Assembly (NCBI GenBank): GCA_002405445.1
Contig: DHLV01000038.1
Span: forward strand, 34,655-39,680
Source: Flammeovirgaceae bacterium UBA4659
GTDB lineage: Bacteria; Bacteroidota; Bacteroidia; Cytophagales; Cyclobacteriaceae
DNA: 5,026 nucleotides
Direction of reading: 5' to 3'
The notes beneath the pieces were generated by a model. It saw nothing but the letters and a program-made list of their open reading frames with translations. It had not been told where the DNA came from and did no database searches. Made by a program: the position numbers and the translations under genes. Below, one piece after another: positions 1-5,026 of the stretch; position 1 is the first letter of the stretch, and every line of letters starts with the position of its first letter.

Positions 1-155
1 AGGATCACTGCTCTTTTTTTTGGCTCGAGGCGTACGTACCTGTAGCCCGTCTGTTACAGCGCCAACTGCCTGCCGTGTTGGTTGATAGCGAGAAATTTCC
101 GTTGACTGAATTGAAATACGTTTGCAGAAACAAAATTCAGGCAACGGTTGCGTAA
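1..155 (+). CDS. C-terminal end of an unrecognised protein, truncated by the window edge
   Basis: The third forward frame is open from the left edge to a TAA at 153-155 and gives about 50 residues. The translation looks like ordinary globular protein: it starts DHCSFFWLEAYVPVARLLQR and later contains LVDSEKFPLTELKYVCRNKI. Its mix of hydrophobic and charged residues fits a helix, a strand and another helix. The other two forward frames stop early, at about 45 and 85. One reverse frame is also open over most of this stretch, but its translation is poorer and it has no ATG. The stop lies just before the promoter at 174-205, which suits the end of a gene. I do not recognise a family from this fragment and assign no function. 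The start lies outside the window. Confidence 0.45.
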   Translation, partial: DHCSFFWLEAYVPVARLLQRQLPAVLVDSEKFPLTELKYVCRNKIQATVA

Positions 156-173
156 ATAAACAACTGCAATTGC

Positions 174-205
174 TTGGTTGGCCCAATTTCACCGCTTTAA
201 CTTTG
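174..205 (+). promoter_or_regulatory. Bacteroidota-type promoter for the small Lys/Ala-rich protein gene
   Basis: TAACTTTG at 198-205 matches the Bacteroidota -7 element TAnnTTTG exactly. TTG triplets lie upstream at 174-176 (21-bp spacer) and 178-180 (17-bp spacer), both compatible with the -33 element. Transcription would start near 211-213, leaving a short A-rich leader of about 15 nt before the ATG at 228. The leader (ACAAAACAAACAACACCT) has no Shine-Dalgarno motif, as is usual in this phylum. Confidence 0.75.
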
Positions 206-227
206 CACTACAAAACAAACAACACCT

Positions 228-542
228 ATGGCTAAGATATCAAAAATCGTGGCGGAGAGGGCAGTATCCAAAAAAGCAGCAGCGCCCAAAGTAGCAAAGC
301 CGGTTGATATTGAAAAAGTATCAAAAGATATTTTGGAAAAACTGAAAGTGACCAACCTTGCCCCGGAACTGCAATCAGAAATCGAATGGTGCCTGGGAAG
401 CTATGGCTACGACAACAACCCCGTGGGCCTTTACCAAACTGCAGAGAAGGCAGTAGCAGTTTTCACTGCGGCAAAGAACGATAAGGTAAAGGGCGTAACA
501 GCCAAATTGATCACCGATATTGAAAAGTCGATCAAAGGGTAA
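228..542 (+). CDS. Small conserved-looking protein with a Lys/Ala-rich N-terminus, function unknown
   Basis: This encodes 104 residues and has its own promoter (174-205) and terminator (571-601), so it is very probably a real single-gene unit. Residues 1-25 are basic and rich in Ala, Lys and Pro (VSKKAAAPKVAKP), resembling the flexible tails of small DNA-binding or histone-like proteins. From about residue 27 the chain becomes a likely helical domain (VSKDILEKLKVTNLAPELQS). A distinctive central segment, EIEWCLGSYGYDNNPVGLYQ, follows, then a second helical region ending in DIEKSIKG. There is no signal peptide or membrane segment, so a cytoplasmic location is expected. The central segment looks like a family signature, but I cannot name a domain. 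Nucleic-acid binding by the tail is inference from composition only. The ATG at 228 is preferred because it sits just downstream of the promoter. Confidence 0.85.
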   Translation: MAKISKIVAERAVSKKAAAPKVAKPVDIEKVSKDILEKLKVTNLAPELQSEIEWCLGSYGYDNNPVGLYQTAEKAVAVFTAAKNDKVKGVTAKLITDIEKSIKG

Positions 543-570
543 ACCGGGCGAAAACTCACCGTACCGCAAG

Positions 571-601
571 AGGCTGTCTGACAAGGCAGCCTTTTGTTTT
601 T
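571..601 (+). terminator. Rho-independent terminator after the small Lys/Ala-rich protein gene
   Basis: An 8-bp stem is formed by AGGCTGTC (571-578) and GGCAGCCT (585-592), with one G-U pair and a 6-nt loop (TGACAA). It runs directly into the T-rich tract TTTGTTTT. It begins 28 nt after the stop codon at 540-542, the usual place for an intrinsic terminator of the upstream gene. Confidence 0.85.
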
Positions 602-803
602 GTTCACTTGTGATGACAACTACGGATAAAGGTTCATACACACTACTTGCCCCATTGCAACATCATTGATGAGCTTATCACTGAGCATATTTTGATCTAC
701 CCCAAAAATGGGTTAGCTAATGTTGAACACTGAGATATTTGCTTGAGTGAATACAGCCTGTGGCAGCGCAGTCCGGCTCTGTCAGACATTCCTGCGATGG
801 CGA

Positions 804-1289
804 CTATATCATGTGGGTGACATTCTCCAGCACTCCCTGGTATTGCTGACACATAACACCAAATCCATTGAGGAAATCCACGCCTTCGTCTGACGGCAAA
901 CGTTTGAAAACTGCGTATGACTTCAAATAAATTACCTTGCTGATACCCATGCTATAAATGATGCGCGAGCATGCTAAACACGGTGATAGTGTTACATAAA
1001 GCGTGGCGCCTTCGACAGACATTTTGTTTTTTACCGCATACAGAATCGCGTTTTGCTCTGCATGAATTGCGAGCGAGCAGCCCCCCTTTGAATCACGCGG
1101 GCACCCCGCTTGCGGCCATACTTCATCGCAGTTGTGCGTGCCGGAAGGCGGGCCATTGTATCCGATAGAAATAATGCGCGTATCTTTGGTGAGTACCGCA
1201 CCCACATGCCGCTTGATGCAGTGGCTGCGTTTGGCGAGGTTTACGGCCAACTCCATATAAATATCATCAAAAGCGGGGCGATTGCTCAT
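804..1289 (-). CDS. dCMP deaminase family protein (zinc-dependent deoxycytidylate/cytidine deaminase fold)
   Basis: The 161-residue protein matches the deoxycytidylate deaminase family in length and motif order. The N-terminal part contains HVGAVLTKDTRIISIGYNGP (residues 28-47), typical of the family's first strands and substrate loop. The zinc site is complete: HAEQNAI gives His76 and the catalytic Glu78, and SPCLAC gives Cys104 and Cys107. Further cysteines at 24, 54, 63 and 71 could hold a second structural metal, as in some dCMP deaminases; that is inference. The expected reaction is deamination of dCMP to dUMP, supplying thymidylate synthase in the cytoplasm. Specificity for dCMP rather than another cytidine or guanine substrate is assigned by similarity. 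The ATG at 1287-1289 fits the usual family N-terminus. No Shine-Dalgarno motif precedes it. The gene is divergent from the DUF2911 gene, and I see no convincing terminator downstream. Confidence 0.92.
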   Translation of the reverse strand: MSNRPAFDDIYMELAVNLAKRSHCIKRHVGAVLTKDTRIISIGYNGPPSGTHNCDEVWPQAGCPRDSKGGCSLAIHAEQNAILYAVKNKMSVEGATLYVTLSPCLACSRIIYSMGISKVIYLKSYAVFKRLPSDEGVDFLNGFGVMCQQYQGVLENVTHMI

Positions 1290-1329
1290 GCGGTAAAAAT
1301 ACCAATTGCCCCCAAATTATTATCTTTCG

Positions 1330-1887
1330 ATGGAAATGAAAACTACATGGTCATTCGTATTGATCTTTTTTGTGCCGTCTATGCTATATGGCGAATTGTG
1401 CGCTCAGGTGGCGGCTCAACCCAGGCCGAGCCCGTTGGCCGTTACTACGGCTAGGTATAAAGACACATACTTAAAGGTTGTATACAGCCAGCCACACAAA
1501 CGTGGCCGCGAAATCTTTGGGAAAACTGTGCCCTTCGGCCAGGTATGGCGCACCGGTGCCAATGAAGCCACGGAATTAACTGTTACCAGAGACATCACTA
1601 TCAACGGCCAACCTTTAAAGGCCGGCACCTACTCCGTATATACCATCCCCTACCCTGAGACGTGGACCATTATCATCAATGCAGATGTGGGTATGTGGGG
1701 TTCGTATAATTATAACGCGAAGCAAGATGTGGTAAGGTTTGATGTACCGGTGCAAAAACTTACCGGTGCCGTGTACGAGGCCTTTACCATCATGATCGAA
1801 CAAAGAACAGATACCGCCTTCATTTTACTATTGTGGGATACAACCAAAGTCTCATTCCCCGTTCAATTCTCGGAGCCCAGACCATGA
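1330..1887 (+). CDS. Exported DUF2911 domain protein
   Basis: The protein is 185 residues from the ATG at 1330, or 183 from the ATG at 1336, which begins MKTTWSFVLIFFVPSM and gives a more typical signal peptide. The frame also runs up to a TTG at 1306, but that would add a non-signal N-terminus, so I reject it. The hydrophobic stretch ends near ELCAQ, a likely signal peptidase I site after Ala-Gln, so the mature protein should be periplasmic or outer-membrane associated. The mature part carries the conserved DUF2911 core: VVYSQPHKRGREIFG, then VPFGQVWRTGANEATELTV, then LKAGTYSVYTIP, then a Trp-rich stretch around WTIIINADVGMWGSY. The biochemical role of DUF2911 is not established. The stop overlaps the next start by ATGA, so the two genes should be co-translated. 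I see no reliable promoter in the roughly 40 bp before it; TATCTTTC at 1321-1328 resembles a -7 element but lies too close to the start. Confidence 0.9.
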   Translation: MEMKTTWSFVLIFFVPSMLYGELCAQVAAQPRPSPLAVTTARYKDTYLKVVYSQPHKRGREIFGKTVPFGQVWRTGANEATELTVTRDITINGQPLKAGTYSVYTIPYPETWTIIINADVGMWGSYNYNAKQDVVRFDVPVQKLTGAVYEAFTIMIEQRTDTAFILLLWDTTKVSFPVQFSEPRP

Positions 1888-2387
1888 AACTGCTTTTTAC
1901 ACTCTCGCTTTTTTTGATTGCACAAATGTCGATTGCGCAAAGTGAACTTGCCAAACGCAATGGATTCAAAGACATTAAACTCGGCATGTTGGCAGATAGC
2001 GTAAAGGGTGCCGTTTTCAAAAAGGAAATTGTGGCCCACAAAGAGTTTCCTGCAAAAGTTTATGAAGTGGCGCACCCGGAATATGCTAAGGTAGGCAGCG
2101 TGCCCGTGAAACGGATTGAACTCAAAACCTATAAGGGACTGATCTATGAGATTATTGTCCACACCGACAAAGATCCGCAAATCATGCGCGGTCTTGAAAA
2201 GTCGTATGGCAAAGCGATTTACAGCATACGCATGGAGACCTATTACTGGACTGCACCCGACACGCTGAGCCTCATCTTCAAAGGCCACAACAAACATCTC
2301 GCCCTCACCTACCGCTCAGTGCCTGTGATCAAAATGATGTACGCAGACAAAGGGAGAAAAATCGAAGAGATTGCTGAGGATTTTTGA
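1884..2387 (+). CDS. Small exported protein of unknown function, coupled to the DUF2911 gene
   Basis: The ATG at 1884 overlaps the preceding TGA (ATGA, 1884-1887), a classical coupling arrangement, and it begins a clean signal peptide: MKLLFTLSLFLIAQMSIAQ, with probable cleavage after Ala-Gln. The frame is open further upstream, but those residues lie inside the DUF2911 gene and would bury the signal peptide. The precursor is 167 residues and the mature part about 148. After cleavage comes NGFKDIKLGMLADSVK, resembling the G-x-x-LGM-x-x-x-x-V opening of small periplasmic repeat or lipoprotein-like domains. Two beta-rich segments follow (KRIELKTYKGLIYEIIVHTD and YYWTAPDTLSLIFKGHNKHL), then a charged C-terminus. 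This looks like a compact alpha/beta periplasmic domain, but I cannot name the family. Joint expression suggests it acts with, or in the same compartment as, the DUF2911 protein. Confidence 0.85.
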   Translation: MKLLFTLSLFLIAQMSIAQSELAKRNGFKDIKLGMLADSVKGAVFKKEIVAHKEFPAKVYEVAHPEYAKVGSVPVKRIELKTYKGLIYEIIVHTDKDPQIMRGLEKSYGKAIYSIRMETYYWTAPDTLSLIFKGHNKHLALTYRSVPVIKMMYADKGRKIEEIAEDF

Positions 2388-2458
2388 ACCTGCGATGTTG
2401 CATGAATGAAAGCAAGAAGATGATTGGTCTTCAACTTGTGTGTCGGCATACCAAACCG

Positions 2459-2485
2459 GATGCGTTTTTGTCGAAAGCATCTTTT
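2459..2485 (+). terminator. Weak candidate terminator for the DUF2911 unit
   Basis: GATGC (2459-2463) and GCATC (2477-2481) can pair. TTT/AAA could extend the stem past a bulged G, and TTTT follows at 2482-2485. The stem is short and AT-rich and lies about 70 nt after the stop at 2387, so this is only a candidate. Confidence 0.25.
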
Positions 2486-2561
2486 GACTCATCGTTCCAA
2501 TTTACTGTGAAGGAAGAGCAAAAACATAGGCCTCAAGCACCCATGGGCTTGCACTACTCGA

Positions 2562-3743
2562 TCAGCCCTTGTACGTAATACGATAGATTACCCCGGCACT
2601 GTCATCGCTTACCAGCAACGACCCGTCAGGCATCACCAGTAAGTCCACAGGCCGGCCCCAAGTGGTTTGCTTGGCATCGTCTTTCCAGCCGGTAGCAAAT
2701 GCGGTGTAGCCTACGGATTTTCCGGTTGCATCTAACTTCACCATGCTTAACTGGTATCCGCTTTTTTTGGACCGGTTCCAAGATCCGTGCTCGGCCAGAA
2801 GGATTTGGTTTTTGTATTCTGCGGGGAACATGCCACCGGTGTAAAACTTCAACCCCAGGGGCGCAACGTGTGCACCTAAATTCTGAACGGGTTGAGTGAA
2901 GTCGCTGCACGGGCGCTTATTTCCTTGCTCGGGATCTTTTATGGTGCCACCGTGGCAATAAGGGTAGCCGAAGTGCTGCCCGATTTTGGTAGCGGTGTTC
3001 AACTCGCACGGGGGCAAGTCATCGCCCATCATATCGCGACCATTATCGGTGAACCAAATATTTTTTGTTTCCGGATGCCAGGTGAACCCTACCGTGTTGC
3101 GCACGCCATGTGCGTATACTTCTACATCAGTGCCATCGGCATTCATGCGCGTGATCGAAGCGAATATCGGGTCTTTTGATTCGCATATATTGCATGGCGC
3201 GCCCACCGGTACGTACAATTTGCCTTCGGGGCCAAAGGCTATGTATTTCCAGCCATGGTGTTTTTCAGCAGGAAACTTGTCGTATATGATTTGTGAGGTT
3301 GGCTTACTTAAATTCGATTCGATGTTTGAAAATTTGTGCACGCGGTTCACTTCCGCCACATACAAATCACCATCTTTGAATGCCACACCGTTGGGCATGT
3401 TCAGGCCGGTGGCCAACACCCATTTCTTGTCTGCTTTAAAATCCCCATCGGTGTCCTTCACGGCATACACTTTATCCTCACCGCGGTTACCTACATACAA
3501 TACCCCAGAAGGCGAAAGCGCCATGCTGCGCGCATCTTCTACCTCTGCATATACTGAAATAGAAAAACCTGCCGGGAGCCGGATAAGGTTGAGTGGTAGA
3601 TTAGCGCTTGCACCCGAAATTGCAGGAATTGAGTTGTCTGCCGCGGCACTTACATTGCCATGCTCTTCTTTGGGTGCGCTATTACAACAAAGCAAAAGCA
3701 CAAACAGGCCGACATGGTGAATCGCTTTCAATTTCATTTGCAT
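2562..3743 (-). CDS. PQQ-dependent sugar (sorbosone-type) dehydrogenase, predicted lipoprotein
   Basis: The 393-residue protein is a six-bladed beta-propeller of the glucose/sorbosone dehydrogenase family, which oxidises sugars or aldoses in the periplasm using PQQ. Family features appear in order: RLPAGFSISVYAEV (55-68); a calcium-type loop DTDGDFKAD (97-105); HHGWKYIAFGPEGKLYVPVG (162-181), where a His is expected to be the catalytic base as in soluble glucose dehydrogenase; GAPCNICE (181-188); GVRNTVGFTWHPE (213-225), whose Arg is expected at the PQQ site; DDLPPCELN; LGAHVAPLGLKFYTGGMFP (289-307); AEHGSWNRS (317-325); GRPVDLL; and SDDSAGVIYRITY at the end. The N-terminus is a lipoprotein-like signal, LFVLLLCCNSAPKEE, with Cys19 or Cys20 as the lipidation site, although the lipobox is imperfect. 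The start is the ATG at 3743 or the one at 3737. No cytochrome c domain is attached. The true substrate and PQQ dependence are inferred from the family. Confidence 0.9.
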   Translation of the reverse strand: MQMKLKAIHHVGLFVLLLCCNSAPKEEHGNVSAAADNSIPAISGASANLPLNLIRLPAGFSISVYAEVEDARSMALSPSGVLYVGNRGEDKVYAVKDTDGDFKADKKWVLATGLNMPNGVAFKDGDLYVAEVNRVHKFSNIESNLSKPTSQIIYDKFPAEKHHGWKYIAFGPEGKLYVPVGAPCNICESKDPIFASITRMNADGTDVEVYAHGVRNTVGFTWHPETKNIWFTDNGRDMMGDDLPPCELNTATKIGQHFGYPYCHGGTIKDPEQGNKRPCSDFTQPVQNLGAHVAPLGLKFYTGGMFPAEYKNQILLAEHGSWNRSKKSGYQLSMVKLDATGKSVGYTAFATGWKDDAKQTTWGRPVDLLVMPDGSLLVSDDSAGVIYRITYKG

Positions 3744-3840
3744 TTTTTTATGGCGTGCAAGTTCGCGTAATCAGACGATTATTGCAATTGAAAAAAATGC
3801 GGTTTGCGCTATTTCTTGACGATCGGCAGCCGCGCCATGC

Positions 3841-4557
3841 TCAAAAATATCCTCTGTGCCAAAGGCTGAGGATGTCCATGCTGATGGCAACCATAATATG
3901 TAAAAATGCACCCATCCAAATAGATCCGGTTTTGTAGCTCATCATCCCCAAAAACAACCCCGCACCAATCGATCCCAGGCATTCGGGAAGCGGCTTGCTA
4001 AAGTGAATCATGCAATAAGGAATCGTCATCAACAAAACAGAATAGATCCCAAGTTTGTGCTTGGTACCATGTACTAAAAAACCGCGGAAGAAAAACTCCA
4101 ATCCAAAAAACTGAAGTAAGTAAAAGGCTTCCCAAAGAAAAAAAAGACGCATGTCTTGCCGATCGACAGGGACAAAAAATGGATAGGTCACTTGAAAGCC
4201 ACTTTGATAAGAAACCAAGATCACCAATGGCATGATCAACATCAATGCAAGTAGGTAAATAGGCATGTTGCTGAATACATTTTTTGACAATCCGAAGTCG
4301 CTTGCCTTTTGTTTAAAGCTAAACCTCACCACTGCCCACGGCACCGCCAGATAGAAAAATACACTTACCAATGCCCACCACGCTTGGTGCCGGAACAAAT
4401 AAGGTGCTGTCGGAAAAAACCAATTGACGTCACCCATCCGGTCCAACGAACCCGCATAGCGGATGGCCACCAAGCACAGCATGCTAACAATGGACACAGT
4501 AAGCACCCGACCGTCCACCTGCTGCCAGTCGGTTTTTGAAAACGGAACGTTTAACAT
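3841..4557 (-). CDS. CPBP (CAAX/Rce1-type) intramembrane protease homologue
   Basis: The 238-residue integral membrane protein has about seven hydrophobic segments, near residues 18-35, 58-79, 98-117, 137-157, 168-185, 193-207 and 212-232. The family's sites are present. LEFFFRGF (153-160) is motif 1, giving Glu154 and Arg158. PYCMIHFSKPLPE (180-192) is motif 2, with His185. GSIWMGAFLHI (211-221) is motif 3, with His220. Classical CPBP proteases carry EExxxR; here the first Glu is Leu153, which is a departure from the textbook motif. Known relatives cleave prenylated proteins or act in bacteriocin immunity and protein processing; the substrate here is unknown. The ATG at 4555-4557 is the only good start and gives a short cytoplasmic N-terminus. 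The gene follows the GIN-domain gene after 121 bp and precedes the dehydrogenase by 97 bp, all on one strand. Shared transcription is possible but not shown. Confidence 0.85.
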   Translation of the reverse strand: MLNVPFSKTDWQQVDGRVLTVSIVSMLCLVAIRYAGSLDRMGDVNWFFPTAPYLFRHQAWWALVSVFFYLAVPWAVVRFSFKQKASDFGLSKNVFSNMPIYLLALMLIMPLVILVSYQSGFQVTYPFFVPVDRQDMRLFFLWEAFYLLQFFGLEFFFRGFLVHGTKHKLGIYSVLLMTIPYCMIHFSKPLPECLGSIGAGLFLGMMSYKTGSIWMGAFLHIMVAISMDILSLWHRGYF

Positions 4558-4596
4558 GCTACTAAGAAAAGAAAATAAAACGGAAATTTGATGAAT

Positions 4597-4618
4597 TCAC
4601 CAAGTAACGTGTTGGTGA
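4597..4618. repeat. Perfect 7-bp inverted repeat upstream of the protease gene
   Basis: TCACCAA (4597-4603) and TTGGTGA (4612-4618) are exact inverted copies with an 8-bp spacer, 40 bp before the protease start codon at 4557. There is no U-tract on either strand, so an operator-like site or an mRNA hairpin is more likely than a terminator. No regulator can be named. Confidence 0.5.
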
Positions 4619-4625
4619 TAAATTA

Positions 4626-4656
4626 GATTTTGCCATGTCGCTACGTGGCAGAAATC
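4626..4656. repeat. Long imperfect inverted repeat between the GIN-domain and protease genes
   Basis: GATTT plus TGCCATG (4626-4637) pairs with CGTGGCA plus AAATC (4644-4656) around a 6-nt loop, with one bulged G at 4651. Read on the + strand, all 12 pairs form, including one G-U. On the - strand the G-U becomes a C-A mismatch. It starts 22 nt after the stop of the GIN-domain gene, so it may be that gene's transcription end or a 3' stabilising hairpin. The following - strand bases (TAATTTAT) are only a poor U-tract. Confidence 0.5.
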
Positions 4657-4678
4657 ATTTTACACGATAACTGCATTA

Positions 4679-5026
4679 CTACAGTTTGATGACCTTGCCT
4701 GAGCCGGTGACATTTACTACAATATCAGCAGGATTGCCTTGATAATAAATATTGCCACTGCCAACAATACTTGCATTCAAGCTAGCGGAAACGGCAATGG
4801 TAATATTTCCACTACCCGCAATCGCACATTTTGCGGTAGCGGAATTTACTTTCAACAAACTCAAATTGCCAGAACCTGTAATGCTACAATCAATAGAAGG
4901 CACAGTAGTGGTGCCACTTGAAACGATGTTTCCGCTGCCGGTAATCGCAAGTTTATTTAATCCATTAAAAGAACTTAACAAATCCATATTCGCGCTTCCG
5001 GTGATGTAAACCGCATTTAGGTTTCC
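4679..5026 (-). CDS. GIN-domain (DUF2807) beta-solenoid protein, C-terminal part; 5' end outside the window
   Basis: The frame ends at TAG (4679-4681) and is open to the right edge, giving 115 residues of a longer protein. The Met at 4987 is internal, because the reading continues upstream in register as GNLNAVYITGSAN. The segment consists of rungs of 18-21 residues, each ending in a Gly-Ser-Gly-Asn turn: GSAN at residue 10, then GSGN at 30, 51, 71 and 89, and GSGK at 108. Each turn is preceded by a beta-forming I-T, I-A, I-V or V-T step. This is the pattern of the DUF2807 or putative auto-transporter adhesin head GIN domain, a right-handed beta-helix-like fold common in Bacteroidota envelope proteins. 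The function is not established; surface or periplasmic location is inferred from the family. The N-terminal signal peptide expected for the family would lie beyond the edge. Confidence 0.88.
   Translation of the reverse strand, partial: GNLNAVYITGSANMDLLSSFNGLNKLAITGSGNIVSSGTTTVPSIDCSITGSGNLSLLKVNSATAKCAIAGSGNITIAVSASLNASIVGSGNIYYQGNPADIVVNVTGSGKVIKL

Noticed and set aside
575..788. Inverted 9-bp copies TGTCTGACA (575-583) and TGTCAGACA (780-788)
   Set aside because: The left copy is part of the terminator hairpin. The arms are short and about 200 bp apart with no other symmetry, so chance is the best explanation.
602..803. Gene-free stretch after the terminator, with a small CCCA/TGGG hairpin near 702-713
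   Set aside because: No convincing frame, RNA gene or promoter. The hairpin has a 4-bp stem and is not followed by a T-tract in the right place for the deaminase transcript.
2520..2551. Possible - strand terminator for the dehydrogenase gene: CAAGC/GCTTG hairpin (2534-2551) with a T5 tract at 2520-2524
   Set aside because: The stem is only 5 bp and the T-tract is 9 nt away, too far for a standard intrinsic terminator.
2402..2578. A + strand frame of 59 codons beginning MNESKKMIGLQL
   Set aside because: It has no promoter or start context, an unconvincing composition, and runs into the 3' end of the dehydrogenase gene on the other strand. It is more likely chance or a decayed remnant.
2986..3720. 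A long + strand open frame of about 244 codons
   Set aside because: It lies wholly opposite the dehydrogenase gene, whose translation matches a known family throughout. The + frame is its antisense shadow.
3744..3840. Possible terminator between the protease and dehydrogenase genes, with a T7 run on the - strand near 3791-3797
   Set aside because: No stable stem adjoins the T-run; the best is 3 bp. The gap could equally hold a promoter, but no TAnnTTTG motif is visible.

Overview
The window looks like chromosomal DNA of a member of the Bacteroidota, most likely a Cytophagales- or Chitinophagales-type organism. This rests on four things: a clear Bacteroidota-style promoter (TTG, then TAnnTTTG) at 174-205; starts preceded by A/T-rich sequence with no Shine-Dalgarno motif; signal peptides ending in Ala-Gln; and the family content (DUF2911, DUF2807/GIN domain, a sorbosone-dehydrogenase-like lipoprotein). 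The genus is an inference; there is no rRNA or other marker gene.

Left part, + strand. An open frame enters from the left edge and stops at 155; it is probably the C-terminus of an unrecognised protein. A self-contained small gene follows: promoter 174-205, a 104-residue protein with a Lys/Ala-rich N-terminus at 228-542, and a good intrinsic terminator at 571-601. Bases 602-803 hold no gene or site I can support.

Middle. A dCMP/cytidine deaminase family gene (804-1289, - strand) is divergent from a two-gene + strand unit, with only about 40 bp between the start codons. The unit encodes a secreted DUF2911 protein (about 1330-1887) and a small exported protein of unknown function (1884-2387). 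The two overlap by ATGA, so they are probably translationally coupled. The 174 bp after this unit is a convergent intergenic region with only weak hairpins.

Right part, - strand. Three genes point the same way. In transcription order they are a GIN-domain (DUF2807) beta-solenoid protein cut by the right edge (4679-5026), a CPBP/CAAX-type intramembrane protease homologue (3841-4557), and a PQQ-type sugar (sorbosone) dehydrogenase lipoprotein (2562-3743). Gaps are 121 and 97 bp, so one operon is possible but not shown. The 121-bp gap contains two inverted repeats.

Taken together, this is mostly ordinary housekeeping plus cell-envelope genes. I see no transposase, CRISPR array, tRNA, rRNA, phage gene or recognisable defence system. 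The least understood parts are the coupled DUF2911/unknown pair, the small Lys/Ala-rich protein, the protease homologue with a single-glutamate motif, and the inverted repeats before it.
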